Part shown: one piece after another, positions 7,238-14,642 of the stretch
Numbering within the stretch: position 1 is the stretch's first letter
Layout: the number at the start of each line of letters is the position of its first letter
Assembly: GCA_022562055.1 (NCBI GenBank)
Contig: JADFQA010000019.1
Location: 1-61,302, forward strand
DNA: 61,302 nt
Direction of reading: 5' to 3'
Source of the DNA: Acidobacteriota bacterium
GTDB lineage: Bacteria; Actinomycetota; Acidimicrobiia; Spongiisociales; UBA5794
Made by a program: the position numbers and the translations under genes
The notes under the pieces: generated by a model
What the model saw: only the letters and a program-made list of their open reading frames with translations
Told to the model about the DNA's origin: nothing
The model's database searches: none

Positions 7238-9169
7238 TCACGGAGGAGCCAATCCCTCAACGAACCGGAGGTCTTCAACGAGACTGATAAGGTGATCGAG
7301 GCCCAGCCAGGACCACACTCGGTAGCTGCAGTCGTTGTTGAGCCACACCTGAGCGGTGGATTGTGGCAGAGTGCTTTCGCCTGTCTCTGGGTCGATGTCG
7401 TTGTACGGGCCGGTGGTCGAGGGTCTGGGGATGATCGCAAAGCTCCCGTCATCCCAGTCGAATCGGTATGCAGGCCATTGTGCCCAGTCAGGGAAGCCCT
7501 GGTCGATCGAGAATATGCTTCCGAGCGGGACGCCGTACGCCGAACGCCCGCAGTCCGTGCAGGGACTGCTGTCGCCTCGGGACCCTGGGCCGTCCGGGTT
7601 GTCATATGACACGGTGCTTCCGAATCCGCCGAGGCGCGGCACCGCGTCATCGTCTTGATCGACAAGTCCTAGGGCAGGACACACCTGGTGTTCGGGATCA
7701 GACCAGCCGAGAACCAGTTCTCTGGGAACCAGGCCCTTGTCGAGCGGCGGATTGGACCACGGTGCCGCTCCTGAACTGGCTATTTCGACGTGTGTCACGA
7801 CAACCTCTACGTGCTGTTCGAACGTCAACGGGTCTCCCGGTTTAGGATCGGTGGAGACGATCGTGCCCCCGTCACCCTGTGTCGCTGGTCGTTCGACGAA
7901 GTCGACCTGATATGAGCCGCGAAGGCGCCACACCGCCTCGATGGATCGCCATGGCTTGCCGATGAGGTCAGGCATCGTTTCGGTGAGGGTGTCAGGTCCA
8001 CCTACGATCCTTGCCCAGTCGCTGACCCCGTCGGATGATTCCCAGATGCCTGGTAGGCGATCCCCGTCTGTACCGACCGCTACGTATCGGTGTCCGTCGT
8101 ACGTGATGCCCGAGAGTTGGAGAGTCCCGAGAGTCACGGTCTCCTCCCATCCGTCAGGCGTCCACAGCAATATGGCGCCCTCCCTTGAGATGCCGGGGTC
8201 GATGCGGTCGACCGATTGTGTTCCCGTTGCGACCACCCCGTCAGGTCCCTCAGCAATGTCACGGAGGTCGAAGTCCCATCCAAGATCCTGCTCGATTCGA
8301 GCCCACTCGCCGTCGGTATCGAGCACCAGCGTGATGAGCGCGTTTCGGTTGTCCATACCTGTGAGACCGATCGCGCCATCAGAAGCGTCGAACGCGTATA
8401 GGAAGCGTTGACCGTCGCGAATTAGGTCGGGGGGAATCTCGATGGTCGACCACGTAACACCATCAGTGGATCGGTGGATCCGTGTGCTGGTCGGGATCCC
8501 GTGACCCTGCTGCGAGAAACCGATCAGGACGAGCTCACCGTCGACGGCAGCCATGACCTCCGATACCTCGACCACGTCGAAAGATATCGAATCCCAGTCC
8601 AGTCCATTCGAAGTCGTGAACACCATGACTGTGGGCTCCTCGGAATCTTCCTCACGGATCACACCGATTGCGAGTATCTGGCCATTCCAGCTCGTCATCG
8701 ACGAGATATTCCAAACGGTCCCTGTCTCAGCGGTGATAGCTGTTGGAACCCACAACGCGGCATCGGTAGAAAACCACGTCGATGCGCGGCCGGATTCTGG
8801 ATCAAACCCAACCGCCACATAGCCCCACGACGCGGCAACGATCTGAGTCAAATCGACACTCAACCCCGGAAGGGCACCAAACGCCGTGCCATCAGGTGGT
8901 GGCAGAACCCCGATCGTTGTCGAGACGATCGGTCCGACCGGCAACGTTGTCACCGTCGTCGGCTCATCCACCACCGGATCGTCAGCCACCCACCGCACCA
9001 GGAACGGTACGAACCCGATCGCGACAGCCACGAAGACGAGCGCCACCGCGAGAACTAGTGCTGCAGGATATGAACGACCATCGACCGCAACGGCAGGTCG
9101 AACGGTTGGATCGACACGCTCTACAACATCTTCGTAGTAGACACGAAGCTGTATACCGAGATCAGACAT
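7238..9169 (-). CDS. Membrane anti-sigma-like protein with beta-propeller and PASTA-like segment
   Basis: 643 aa from ATG 9169. A short cytoplasmic N-terminus (MSDLGIQLRVYYEDVVERVD) is followed by one membrane helix at about residues 36-60. A large extracellular region has repeated S-x-D-G-x-x-W motifs typical of sialidase/BNR-like beta-propellers. Around residues 398-460 a PASTA-like unit begins MPDLIGKPWRSIEAV and ends in VVVTHVE; PASTA units bind muropeptides or beta-lactams. Its start overlaps the sigma-factor stop by eight bases (ATGTCTGA), giving translational coupling. The paralogue at 12189-13946 has nearly the same first 20 residues. The anti-sigma role is inferred from this pairing; no zinc-binding ASD motif is visible. 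Confidence 0.75.
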   Translation of the reverse strand: MSDLGIQLRVYYEDVVERVDPTVRPAVAVDGRSYPAALVLAVALVFVAVAIGFVPFLVRWVADDPVVDEPTTVTTLPVGPIVSTTIGVLPPPDGTAFGALPGLSVDLTQIVAASWGYVAVGFDPESGRASTWFSTDAALWVPTAITAETGTVWNISSMTSWNGQILAIGVIREEDSEEPTVMVFTTSNGLDWDSISFDVVEVSEVMAAVDGELVLIGFSQQGHGIPTSTRIHRSTDGVTWSTIEIPPDLIRDGQRFLYAFDASDGAIGLTGMDNRNALITLVLDTDGEWARIEQDLGWDFDLRDIAEGPDGVVATGTQSVDRIDPGISREGAILLWTPDGWEETVTLGTLQLSGITYDGHRYVAVGTDGDRLPGIWESSDGVSDWARIVGGPDTLTETMPDLIGKPWRSIEAVWRLRGSYQVDFVERPATQGDGGTIVSTDPKPGDPLTFEQHVEVVVTHVEIASSGAAPWSNPPLDKGLVPRELVLGWSDPEHQVCPALGLVDQDDDAVPRLGGFGSTVSYDNPDGPGSRGDSSPCTDCGRSAYGVPLGSIFSIDQGFPDWAQWPAYRFDWDDGSFAIIPRPSTTGPYNDIDPETGESTLPQSTAQVWLNNDCSYRVWSWLGLDHLISLVEDLRFVEGLAPP

Positions 9170-9620
9170 CTGAGACCACCCCCAAACCATCACGCAGCTT
9201 TACGAGACCGCGCTGTACATGTTTCTGCACCGAAGAACGCGACACACCAGTCAATTCCGCAACCTCACTCTGGGTCCAGCCAAACCCTTCAACCAACACC
9301 ACAGCCACCCGTTGGTTCCGCGACAACGACGCCAATGCCGCCGGAAGTTTCGGCTCGACCCAGTGCTCGCTTGCTGTCGAGACCTCTGGAGCAATTGGAG
9401 GTCTTTGACGTCGATAGCGACGCACCTTCGATTGCCCAACACGAAACAGATATCCAACGGGGTTCGACATGTCAGAAATGCGTTCCCAATGTTCCCACGC
9501 ATACGCAACTGCTTCTGCAGTAGCTTCCCGACCAAGCTCTGGTCCGTATGCAGCAGCAAAGGCGAAAGACAGACGGCGCTCGGCGCCCACTACAAACGTC
9601 TCGAACTCGCTAACCGTCAT
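9162..9620 (-). CDS. ECF-type RNA polymerase sigma factor
   Basis: 152 aa from ATG 9620. Region 2 is seen in FAFAAAYGPELGREATAEAV and the WEHW...NPVGYLFRVGQSKVRR stretch. Region 4 helix-turn-helix is seen in LVEGFGWTQSEVAELTGVS followed by SSVQKHVQRGLVKLR. A promoter-like motif shared with the paralogous sigma gene lies 25 bases upstream, suggesting autoregulation. Aligning the paralogue at 14397 places its TTG start exactly at this ATG. The stop is embedded in the start of the anti-sigma-like gene. It likely drives the downstream PBP-propeller gene. Confidence 0.85.
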   Translation of the reverse strand: MTVSEFETFVVGAERRLSFAFAAAYGPELGREATAEAVAYAWEHWERISDMSNPVGYLFRVGQSKVRRYRRQRPPIAPEVSTASEHWVEPKLPAALASLSRNQRVAVVLVEGFGWTQSEVAELTGVSRSSVQKHVQRGLVKLRDGLGVVSDV

Positions 9621-9644
9621 ATACCACCCGGGTCTCACAACAAG

Positions 9645-9673
9645 TAAACCATCGAACACGCACGGATGATGAC
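9645..9673 (-). promoter_or_regulatory. Sigma-type promoter motif, copy 1
   Basis: On the minus strand: GTCATC, 17 bases, GGTTTA. The same two boxes at the same spacing occur at 14423-14451, 14527-14555 and 14580-14608. Downstream bases ACTTGTTGTGAGA are identical between this copy and the 14423 copy. It lies just upstream of the sigma gene, consistent with recognition by its own product. Confidence 0.6.
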
Positions 9674-9880
9674 AACGCTCAAATCTAGATGCTGATCTTA
9701 CGAATCGGGTGATCTGACGGGCCTTACTAGAACCAAGATTTCATGCAACGGCACGCTGTCATCGTGAGGGAGGCGGACTAGCCCATCAGCGTTGGTTTTG
9801 CGACCCTCGCCAGCTCGGGGGATTGGGTCGAGTGGGTGATCGGAAGGCCTTGCGCCACAGGCCCGACTGTGGCGTGATCT

Positions 9881-9967
9881 ACTCATGTTGTGCGACACAC
9901 AGCGCTTCGAGTTCGACCGTTTTCTCTTGTAGGTCAACGGTTCTTCGGTCGAGAATGGAGTTCAAAT
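9881..9967 (-). repeat. Coiled-coil coding fragment, copy 1 (87 bp)
   Basis: This aligns without gaps over 87 bases to 17072-17158. On the minus strand both copies encode a similar coiled coil: NSILDRRTVDLQEKTVELE here and NSILERRTVELEEKTGDLE in the other. Most differences are conservative, so it evolved as protein-coding sequence. This copy ends in a stop (VAQHE*) and has an in-frame stop 14 codons upstream. It is a gene remnant. Confidence 0.6.
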
Positions 9968-9982
9968 AGTGTCCCGTCAGGT
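9961..9982. repeat. 22-bp dispersed repeat, copy 2
   Basis: This matches 3838-3859 with two differences in 22 bases, sharing GTCCCGTCAGGT. It overlaps the boundary of the coiled-coil remnant. Confidence 0.45.
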
Positions 9983-10125
9983 CCACGAAGAGAGAGGCGA
10001 AGAAACCTCAGCAATAGCTGTGGTTTCGGTGTGTCAGGCTCTATCCGCCGAACAGACGCCATACCCGGTTTGAGTGGCGTTCTTGGTTGAGCATCGATTC
10101 TGTGCTCCGCGTCGGCGATTTCGGA

Positions 10126-10176
10126 GTCTGATTACGGATCAGAAGGTTGGGGGTTCGAGTCCCTCCGGGCGTGCCA
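10126..10176 (+). tRNA. 3' half of tRNA-Arg (ACG): likely attachment-site remnant
   Basis: The anticodon arm (TCTGA / TCAGA, loop TTACGGA, anticodon ACG), variable loop, T-arm (GGGGG TTCGAGT CCCTC), 3' acceptor strand CGGGCGT, G73 and encoded CCA are all present. Upstream there is no D-arm and no 5' acceptor strand ACGCCCG. Half-tRNAs of this type are left where integrative elements recombine in tRNA genes. It adjoins the left end of an IS1182-type remnant. It is not a functional tRNA. Confidence 0.75.
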
Positions 10177-10256
10177 CGGAAACCCTTGCACTCGGGGCTG
10201 TCGCATGAATGTGCGTGGTTCTCGCGTTTTGGTGTGCCGCGCGGGACCATGGTGTC

Positions 10257-10592
10257 ATGGTGAATTTACGTACTGTTGAGCGGGATCAGTTGTTGTTGAT
10301 GCCACCGTCGTTGTCTGACTGGTTGCCTTCGGATCATTTGGCGTGGTTCATTGTTGATGTGGTCGCCGAGTTGGATCTGTCGGGGTTCTATTGGTCGCTG
10401 CGGATCGACGGTCGGGGCGGTGCTTCGTACGACCCGGAAGTCATGCTTGGCATCTTGTTGTATGCGTACTGTGTGGGGGAACGATCGAGCCGCCGTATTG
10501 AGCAACGTCTCTGTGACGATGTCGCGTTCCGGGTGATTGCCGCGAACCAGCAGCCGGATCATGCCACGTTGGCCCGGTTCCGTCTTGGTCGC
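10257..10592 (+). mobile_element. IS1182-type transposase, 5' fragment
   Basis: The first about 112 residues of a DUF772/IS1182-like transposase, starting ATG 10257. It shows the family's LMPPSLSDWLPSDHLAWFIV block and the LLYAYCVGERSSRRIEQRL helix. Homology ends after DHATLARFR at about 10590. From there the sequence is that of an ECF sigma-factor gene in another frame, and the catalytic C-terminal part is absent. The element is dead. Confidence 0.85.
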
Positions 10593-11019
10593 CTGGCGTC
10601 GATTTGATGTGGTGTTGGCGGCAGATTATCCGACCGCATGGCTGTACTCGGTTGCGCGGCGCGTGTTGGCCAACAAGCGAAAACGGTCGAGGCGTAACGA
10701 GAACACCGCGGAACGTGCCGGTGCTCTTGCTCTGCCGATACGGCTCGACGGCCCGGCAGACGATGCCATACACGTGCTCGAGCTCGACAAGGTGTTTACG
10801 GCGATGACACAGTTTTCCGACGCTGACCAAGAACTGCTCGTCCTTGCCGCGCTCGATCAGCTATCGCACGCCGAGATCGCCGTCGTGCTCGATATCCCAG
10901 TCAAGACGACCAAATCCCGCGTGTACCGGGCAAGACAGCGGTTGCAGGATCGGCTCGTCCAGAAGGAGTCGCCGACGAGGTTGCGCACCGCCCCAGAAGG
11001 AGGTATCCCCAATGTCTGA
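10587..11019 (+). pseudogene. ECF sigma factor truncated at its 5' end
   Basis: The reading frame shows sigma region 2.3-2.4 (AWRRFDVVLAADYPTAWLYS then ARRVLANKRKRSRR) and an intact region 4 (LDQLSHAEIAVVLDIPVKTT followed by KSRVYRARQRLQDRL). Everything before AWRRFD is missing and replaced by the IS1182 remnant in a different frame, so core-binding region 2.1-2.2 is lost. GTG codons at about 10609 could give a short product. The stop overlaps the next gene's ATG by eight bases (ATGTCTGA), as in the other two sigma modules. Confidence 0.85.
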
Positions 11020-11683
11020 TCCCGATGTTTTCGATTTGTTGCGCGAACTCGATCCGGCTCTTGGCAGTGAGCCTCCTGGCTCGAGCAGTGCATCCGCGCG
11101 GAGAATTCGCCGTCGAATCGCCGCGGGAGCTGGCGAAGGGCGTGGGCGAAGACTGGTTCGTCTCGCTGTCATCGTGGGAGGCGCGCTCCTTGTATTGACT
11201 GGTATTGCGATCGCGACGGTGTCTTATCTAGACCGTTCGGTGATTCTTCAGTCCGAGGGCCGAGAGCTTGAGCAGGGTACCGAGAGCTTGGGACGTAGCA
11301 TCACAGTCGACGGTGCGACGTGGACCGTGATTGGATACGGAACGACCGACGGTTATAGCTGCGTCGACTTCGAACTGACGATTCGGGGAGTCTTCGAAGG
11401 CTCGATCGGTGATTGTGGCGAGCGTCCCGTGGGGCCGTTCTTCGGCGGGGGTTCCGGAGGGGTCCGAGATGGTGAAACAATGAGGGTTCTCTTGACGGGT
11501 AGCTCTGATCCGACGATCACTCGAGTCACCGCGACCGACGTTTTCGGGCATACCCTCACGGATCAACCCGTCGACGGGATATGGTTGATCGTTCCGCGAC
11601 CAGACACATCTTCGTGGGTCGTAGAAGCGTTTGACGCAAACGGCGACAGAGTCGCCCGCATCGACATCGAGCACAGGTCGTAG
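11012..11683 (+). CDS. Membrane anti-sigma-like protein of the broken sigma pair
   Basis: 223 aa from ATG 11012, with a strong AGAAGGAGG site at 10996-11003 inside the sigma gene. The cytoplasmic N-terminus (MSDPDVFDLLRELDPAL) carries a basic stretch, then one membrane helix at about residues 50-71 (LAVIVGGALLVLTGIAIATV) and an extracellular beta-rich domain of about 150 residues. No zinc-binding ASD motif is seen, so the anti-sigma role is inferred from coupling. Its partner sigma factor is truncated, so this protein is probably orphaned. Confidence 0.65.
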   Translation: MSDPDVFDLLRELDPALGSEPPGSSSASARRIRRRIAAGAGEGRGRRLVRLAVIVGGALLVLTGIAIATVSYLDRSVILQSEGRELEQGTESLGRSITVDGATWTVIGYGTTDGYSCVDFELTIRGVFEGSIGDCGERPVGPFFGGGSGGVRDGETMRVLLTGSSDPTITRVTATDVFGHTLTDQPVDGIWLIVPRPDTSSWVVEAFDANGDRVARIDIEHRS

Positions 11684-11932
11684 GAGTGATCCGCCCTCAG
11701 CCTCGGGGTAGGCAAAGGCGGGCCACACTTGCGACCCAGCAGCCGCGGAACGTATTCTGCGCTGCCGCCAAGGGTTTTCTGCCTTGAGGGAATCGCCGAG
11801 TCGCTGCTGGGTCTCCACATCTCCGCCAGCCTGTCTCCCCGTCCCGTCCGATTGTGGACAAAGGAGTCCGCCCTGACGACGAAAACGTCGGGCGACGCTT
11901 GCCTAGGTCGATCTCTTGACCATACTTTCTGG

Positions 11933-12136
11933 ATGGACGACACAATTCCATTCTCCGAAGTTGAGGCGCATCTATCGGAATTTGCAGACCGGGTGGAGCG
12001 ACAGCACGAACGGATCTTGGTAACTCGCAACGGGCGTCCTGCGTTTGTTCTTGTGAGTCCCGACGATCTTGAATCTCTGGAAGAGACGCTCACCATTGTC
12101 GAGGACGACGACCCCATGGCATCGCTGCGGCGCTAG
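11933..12136 (+). CDS. Phd/YefM-type antitoxin, apparently orphan
   Basis: 67 aa from ATG 11933. The sequence (PFSEVEAHLSEFADRVERQH, ILVTRNGRPAFVLVSPDDLE, SLEETL) has the typical Phd/YefM arrangement: N-terminal DNA-binding fold, then a helical toxin-neutralising tail ending DDPMASLRR. These proteins repress their own operon and bind RelE/Doc toxins. No toxin gene follows. The downstream gene is on the opposite strand, and the upstream 250 bases hold nothing recognisable. It may be a solitary regulator or a remnant. Confidence 0.75.
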   Translation: MDDTIPFSEVEAHLSEFADRVERQHERILVTRNGRPAFVLVSPDDLESLEETLTIVEDDDPMASLRR

Positions 12137-12188
12137 CTCTTGCAGACGTTGCACATCCAGGCGCAATCACGGCCGTCGTTGATCGTAT

Positions 12189-13946
12189 CTAGCAGTTCGC
12201 GATCCGGATGAATCGGGCGGCGAGTTCTCTGACGGGGTCGTGGTCGAACTGTGGCAGTGGTGCCTGAGTGTTCGAACGGTCGCCTTGGATGTTCATAGTG
12301 ATGCTGATTCCGCCGCAGTTGGCTGTTGCCAGCATCGCCCATCCGTCTGGTCCGATTCCATAACTCAACGTGACGCCGTCGACTTCGACTGAGTCGTGGT
12401 CGAGTCCAGAGCCGACGGTTGCGAAGACGGGGCTAGGACTGTCGCCCTCATAAACCCATGCGTAGATGGTTCCGTGCCACGGTTCCATACTTTCGTGGTC
12501 AAACGTGACATCGATTGGTGGAGGCCCTGAATCCTGCGTGCTCGAAGGTGAACGACGCTGAGGTTCCTCGACAATGTTCGTGGCTCCGATCGCTTCGAGG
12601 ATATTCGTGATCCATTCGACGCTGTACACGTCGCGCAGCTCGTTGTTGCCATCTGCGGGGCTAACGAGAGTCGGGTCGAGCCAGGGAGAGGATGCCAGCA
12701 GGGCCGTGACATCATCGAGCGTCATGTTCGGTGCCGCTTCTATGAGCATCCATAAGGCAATGTACGGAACCTCAACGGCGGCATACCAACGTGTCACTCC
12801 GCGGTCGGAATCTCCCCATGCACGGTAGGTCAAGCCGCCACCGAGCGACACGTCTTGGCCTGCTGGCAGTACAGGTGGCATGTCAGGGGGCATGACTTCT
12901 GGCGGCGGTTCGGGATGGTCGTCCTGTGTGTTCCAGCCGACGATCCTGAAGGTGTCTCCTTCGAGGTTGCAGAAGGTCGCAGCGGAACCGCGAACCGGCT
13001 GCTCGAGGGCATCGAAGCCTGGAACAACGGCCACAGCAAGAGACACGACACATTGAACGAATCCCTCGGGGATCGTCATCCCAAGGTAGATCGCACCGGC
13101 ACGGGTCTCTATGCGGTTCACGGTCAGTTTTTGGAGCATGGGTGCGGCAGCCTGCAGGTATTGCGGGTCAGGCGCGGGGAGTTCATACCCGGGCAGTTCC
13201 ATGATGAAGTGGCGGCGCCGTCCGCCGGTTCTCACGCTCGCTTCGATCCCTCCATCGATCACCCAGCCTGTGAGGTTCTGACCTGAACCGATCGTGTCCT
13301 GGTGATATTCGCCACCGGATGCTTGGAGGGCGTCGTAGTCCACGTAGTCTAGAATGCCGCCGTCTGCGTTGCGGGTAACGGCCCTGGCGACGAGATTCCC
13401 CGTAGCGTTGAGGCCCGCCCATGCCATCGCTCCGCTCGGGAACTGAACCGCATCGAGACATGCAATCGCGTCGTCGCGGTAGACCGGGATCACCAACGCG
13501 ACATCTTCGACCGTCACCGAAGTCCACGCCCCGAGGTCGGCGAACGCGCTCATCCGCGCGACCGCCCATTCTGCAAGGAGATCGTGGGCACCACACGCGG
13601 GCAGTTCAAAGAACGGAACCAGCAGCGGATTCTTGAACACAGCGCGCGGCACATCCTCGACCACCACCGTGGTCGCGGGAGAGATTTCTTCAGCCGCGAT
13701 CGTCGTCGATGGTGGCGCGATCGTTGTTGTTGTTGTTGTTTTTTCCACGGCAGGCTCTATTCCTACCCACCGAGCGAGGAACGGTGCCAGGCCGATTCCA
13801 ACCAGAACGAAGAGCGCGGTAGCGGCAAGAACCAACAGTGGACGATACGTCGGCTCCGATACGGACGGACTTGGTGGCGTCATTGGATCGACGCGCTCGA
13901 CCACGTCCTCGTAGTAGCTGCGGATCTGGAATCCAAGATCAGACAT
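12189..13946 (-). CDS. Membrane anti-sigma-like protein, second module
   Basis: 585 aa. The N-terminus MSDLGFQIRSYYEDVVERVD is nearly identical to that of the 7238-9169 paralogue. It is followed by one membrane helix at about 36-57 (LLVLAATALFVLVGIGLAPF), a Thr-rich linker (KTTTTTTIAPPSTT) and a long extracellular region unlike that of the paralogue. This region has no clear propeller or PASTA unit, and several cysteines that could form disulphides. Its start overlaps the sigma stop by ATGTCTGA. It probably holds the sigma factor at the membrane; the shared N-terminus is the likely sigma-binding part. Confidence 0.7.
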   Translation of the reverse strand: MSDLGFQIRSYYEDVVERVDPMTPPSPSVSEPTYRPLLVLAATALFVLVGIGLAPFLARWVGIEPAVEKTTTTTTIAPPSTTIAAEEISPATTVVVEDVPRAVFKNPLLVPFFELPACGAHDLLAEWAVARMSAFADLGAWTSVTVEDVALVIPVYRDDAIACLDAVQFPSGAMAWAGLNATGNLVARAVTRNADGGILDYVDYDALQASGGEYHQDTIGSGQNLTGWVIDGGIEASVRTGGRRRHFIMELPGYELPAPDPQYLQAAAPMLQKLTVNRIETRAGAIYLGMTIPEGFVQCVVSLAVAVVPGFDALEQPVRGSAATFCNLEGDTFRIVGWNTQDDHPEPPPEVMPPDMPPVLPAGQDVSLGGGLTYRAWGDSDRGVTRWYAAVEVPYIALWMLIEAAPNMTLDDVTALLASSPWLDPTLVSPADGNNELRDVYSVEWITNILEAIGATNIVEEPQRRSPSSTQDSGPPPIDVTFDHESMEPWHGTIYAWVYEGDSPSPVFATVGSGLDHDSVEVDGVTLSYGIGPDGWAMLATANCGGISITMNIQGDRSNTQAPLPQFDHDPVRELAARFIRIANC

Positions 13947-14397
13947 CAGACTCGACTCCCAACTCTTGTCGTAAACTCGCCAGTCCCCGACTGAGATGCT
14001 TCTGAATCGACGACCGTGAAATCCCGGTCAACTGCGCGACTTCGTCTTGCGTCCATTCGAAACCCTCAACCAGCACGACCGCCAACCGCTGACGCTGCGA
14101 CAAGGCTGCCAAGGCGGCGGGGAGCCCGGGCTCGACCCACGGTTCCCGGTCGATTGGTGCGTCCGGGGCGACCCGGGTTCTATGTCGGCGATGCAGACGC
14201 ACCCGAGACTGACCGACCCGATAGAGGTATCCCACAGGATTCGACATAGCGGACAACCGATCCCAGTGCTCCCACGCGTACGCGACGGACTCGGCTGTTG
14301 CTTCCCGACCGAGCTCCGGTCCATACGCGGCAGCGAAGGCGAAAGACAGCCGTTGCTCCGCATCGCGCACGAACACCTCAAACTCCGAAGCGGCCAA
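13939..14397 (-). CDS. ECF-type sigma factor, second module
   Basis: 152 aa from TTG 14397, chosen because it aligns with the ATG of the paralogue at 9620. It is closely related to that paralogue over its full length: FAFAAAYGPELGREATAESV in region 2, and EGFEWTQDEVAQLTGISRSS then IQKHLSRGLASLR in region 4. Two promoter motifs of the shared type lie upstream (14423-14451 and 14527-14555), suggesting autoregulation. The stop is embedded in the start of the anti-sigma-like gene. Confidence 0.85.
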   Translation of the reverse strand: MAASEFEVFVRDAEQRLSFAFAAAYGPELGREATAESVAYAWEHWDRLSAMSNPVGYLYRVGQSRVRLHRRHRTRVAPDAPIDREPWVEPGLPAALAALSQRQRLAVVLVEGFEWTQDEVAQLTGISRSSIQKHLSRGLASLRQELGVESDV

Positions 14398-14422
14398 AGC
14401 CCACCCGATCTCTCACAACAAG

Positions 14423-14451
14423 TAAACCAAATAGAACGCCTGGGTGATGAC
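14423..14451 (-). promoter_or_regulatory. Sigma-type promoter motif, copy 2
   Basis: GTCATC, 17 bases, GGTTTA on the minus strand, 26 bases upstream of the second sigma gene. The 13 bases after the -10 box match those of copy 1. This is the expected position for an autoregulated sigma promoter. Confidence 0.6.
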
Positions 14452-14526
14452 ACGAATCAAACCCCAATATCGCGTTTCGGTCACGCACCGAGCCAGCCAT
14501 GTCGTCGAACCTCCTCGTCACCCAAT

Positions 14527-14555
14527 GAAACCGCCTGAGACGGCATTATGATGAC
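14527..14555 (-). promoter_or_regulatory. Sigma-type promoter motif, copy 3
   Basis: GTCATC, 17 bases, GGTTTC on the minus strand. It is about 100 bases upstream of copy 2 and back-to-back with copy 4 on the other strand. It may be a second promoter for the sigma gene or drive a short RNA. Confidence 0.45.
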
Positions 14556-14579
14556 CTAATCGCAAACATGACATCGGTT

Positions 14580-14608
14580 GTCATCATAAATCCGCTGACG
14601 AGGGTTTA
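14580..14608 (+). promoter_or_regulatory. Sigma-type promoter motif, copy 4
   Basis: GTCATC, 17 bases, GGTTTA on the plus strand, about 35 bases upstream of the TTG start of the secreted beta-propeller gene at 14643. This would place that gene in the sigma regulon. Confidence 0.55.
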
Positions 14609-14642
14609 GAGATACAAGAGACCGAGACGGGAGGACATCGCT

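Larger units (their letters stand above)
9674..10125. other. Degenerate intergenic region with hairpin and repeat remnants
   Basis: There is no intact gene. A 7-bp perfect hairpin (CGCCACA / TGTGGCG) lies near 9853-9874. The block 9881-9967 is a diverged copy of a coiled-coil coding fragment, and 9961-9982 holds a 22-bp dispersed repeat. A minus-strand open frame at 9698-9937 has no recognisable content. The string CTTACTAGAAC is shared with the region beside tRNA-Ala at about 3873. Confidence 0.5.

Noticed and set aside
9698-9937. 79-aa minus-strand frame
   Set aside because: No domain and no ribosome-binding site; it overlaps the coiled-coil remnant in a different frame and the hairpin near 9860.
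10041-10250. Minus-strand frame reading GGTRTPNLLIRNQ
   Set aside because: This peptide is the well-known false translation of a tRNA 3' half; the locus is the tRNA-Arg fragment.
13720-13740. GTT/AAC trinucleotide run
   Set aside because: Not a regulatory repeat: it encodes the Thr-rich linker after the membrane helix of the second anti-sigma-like protein.
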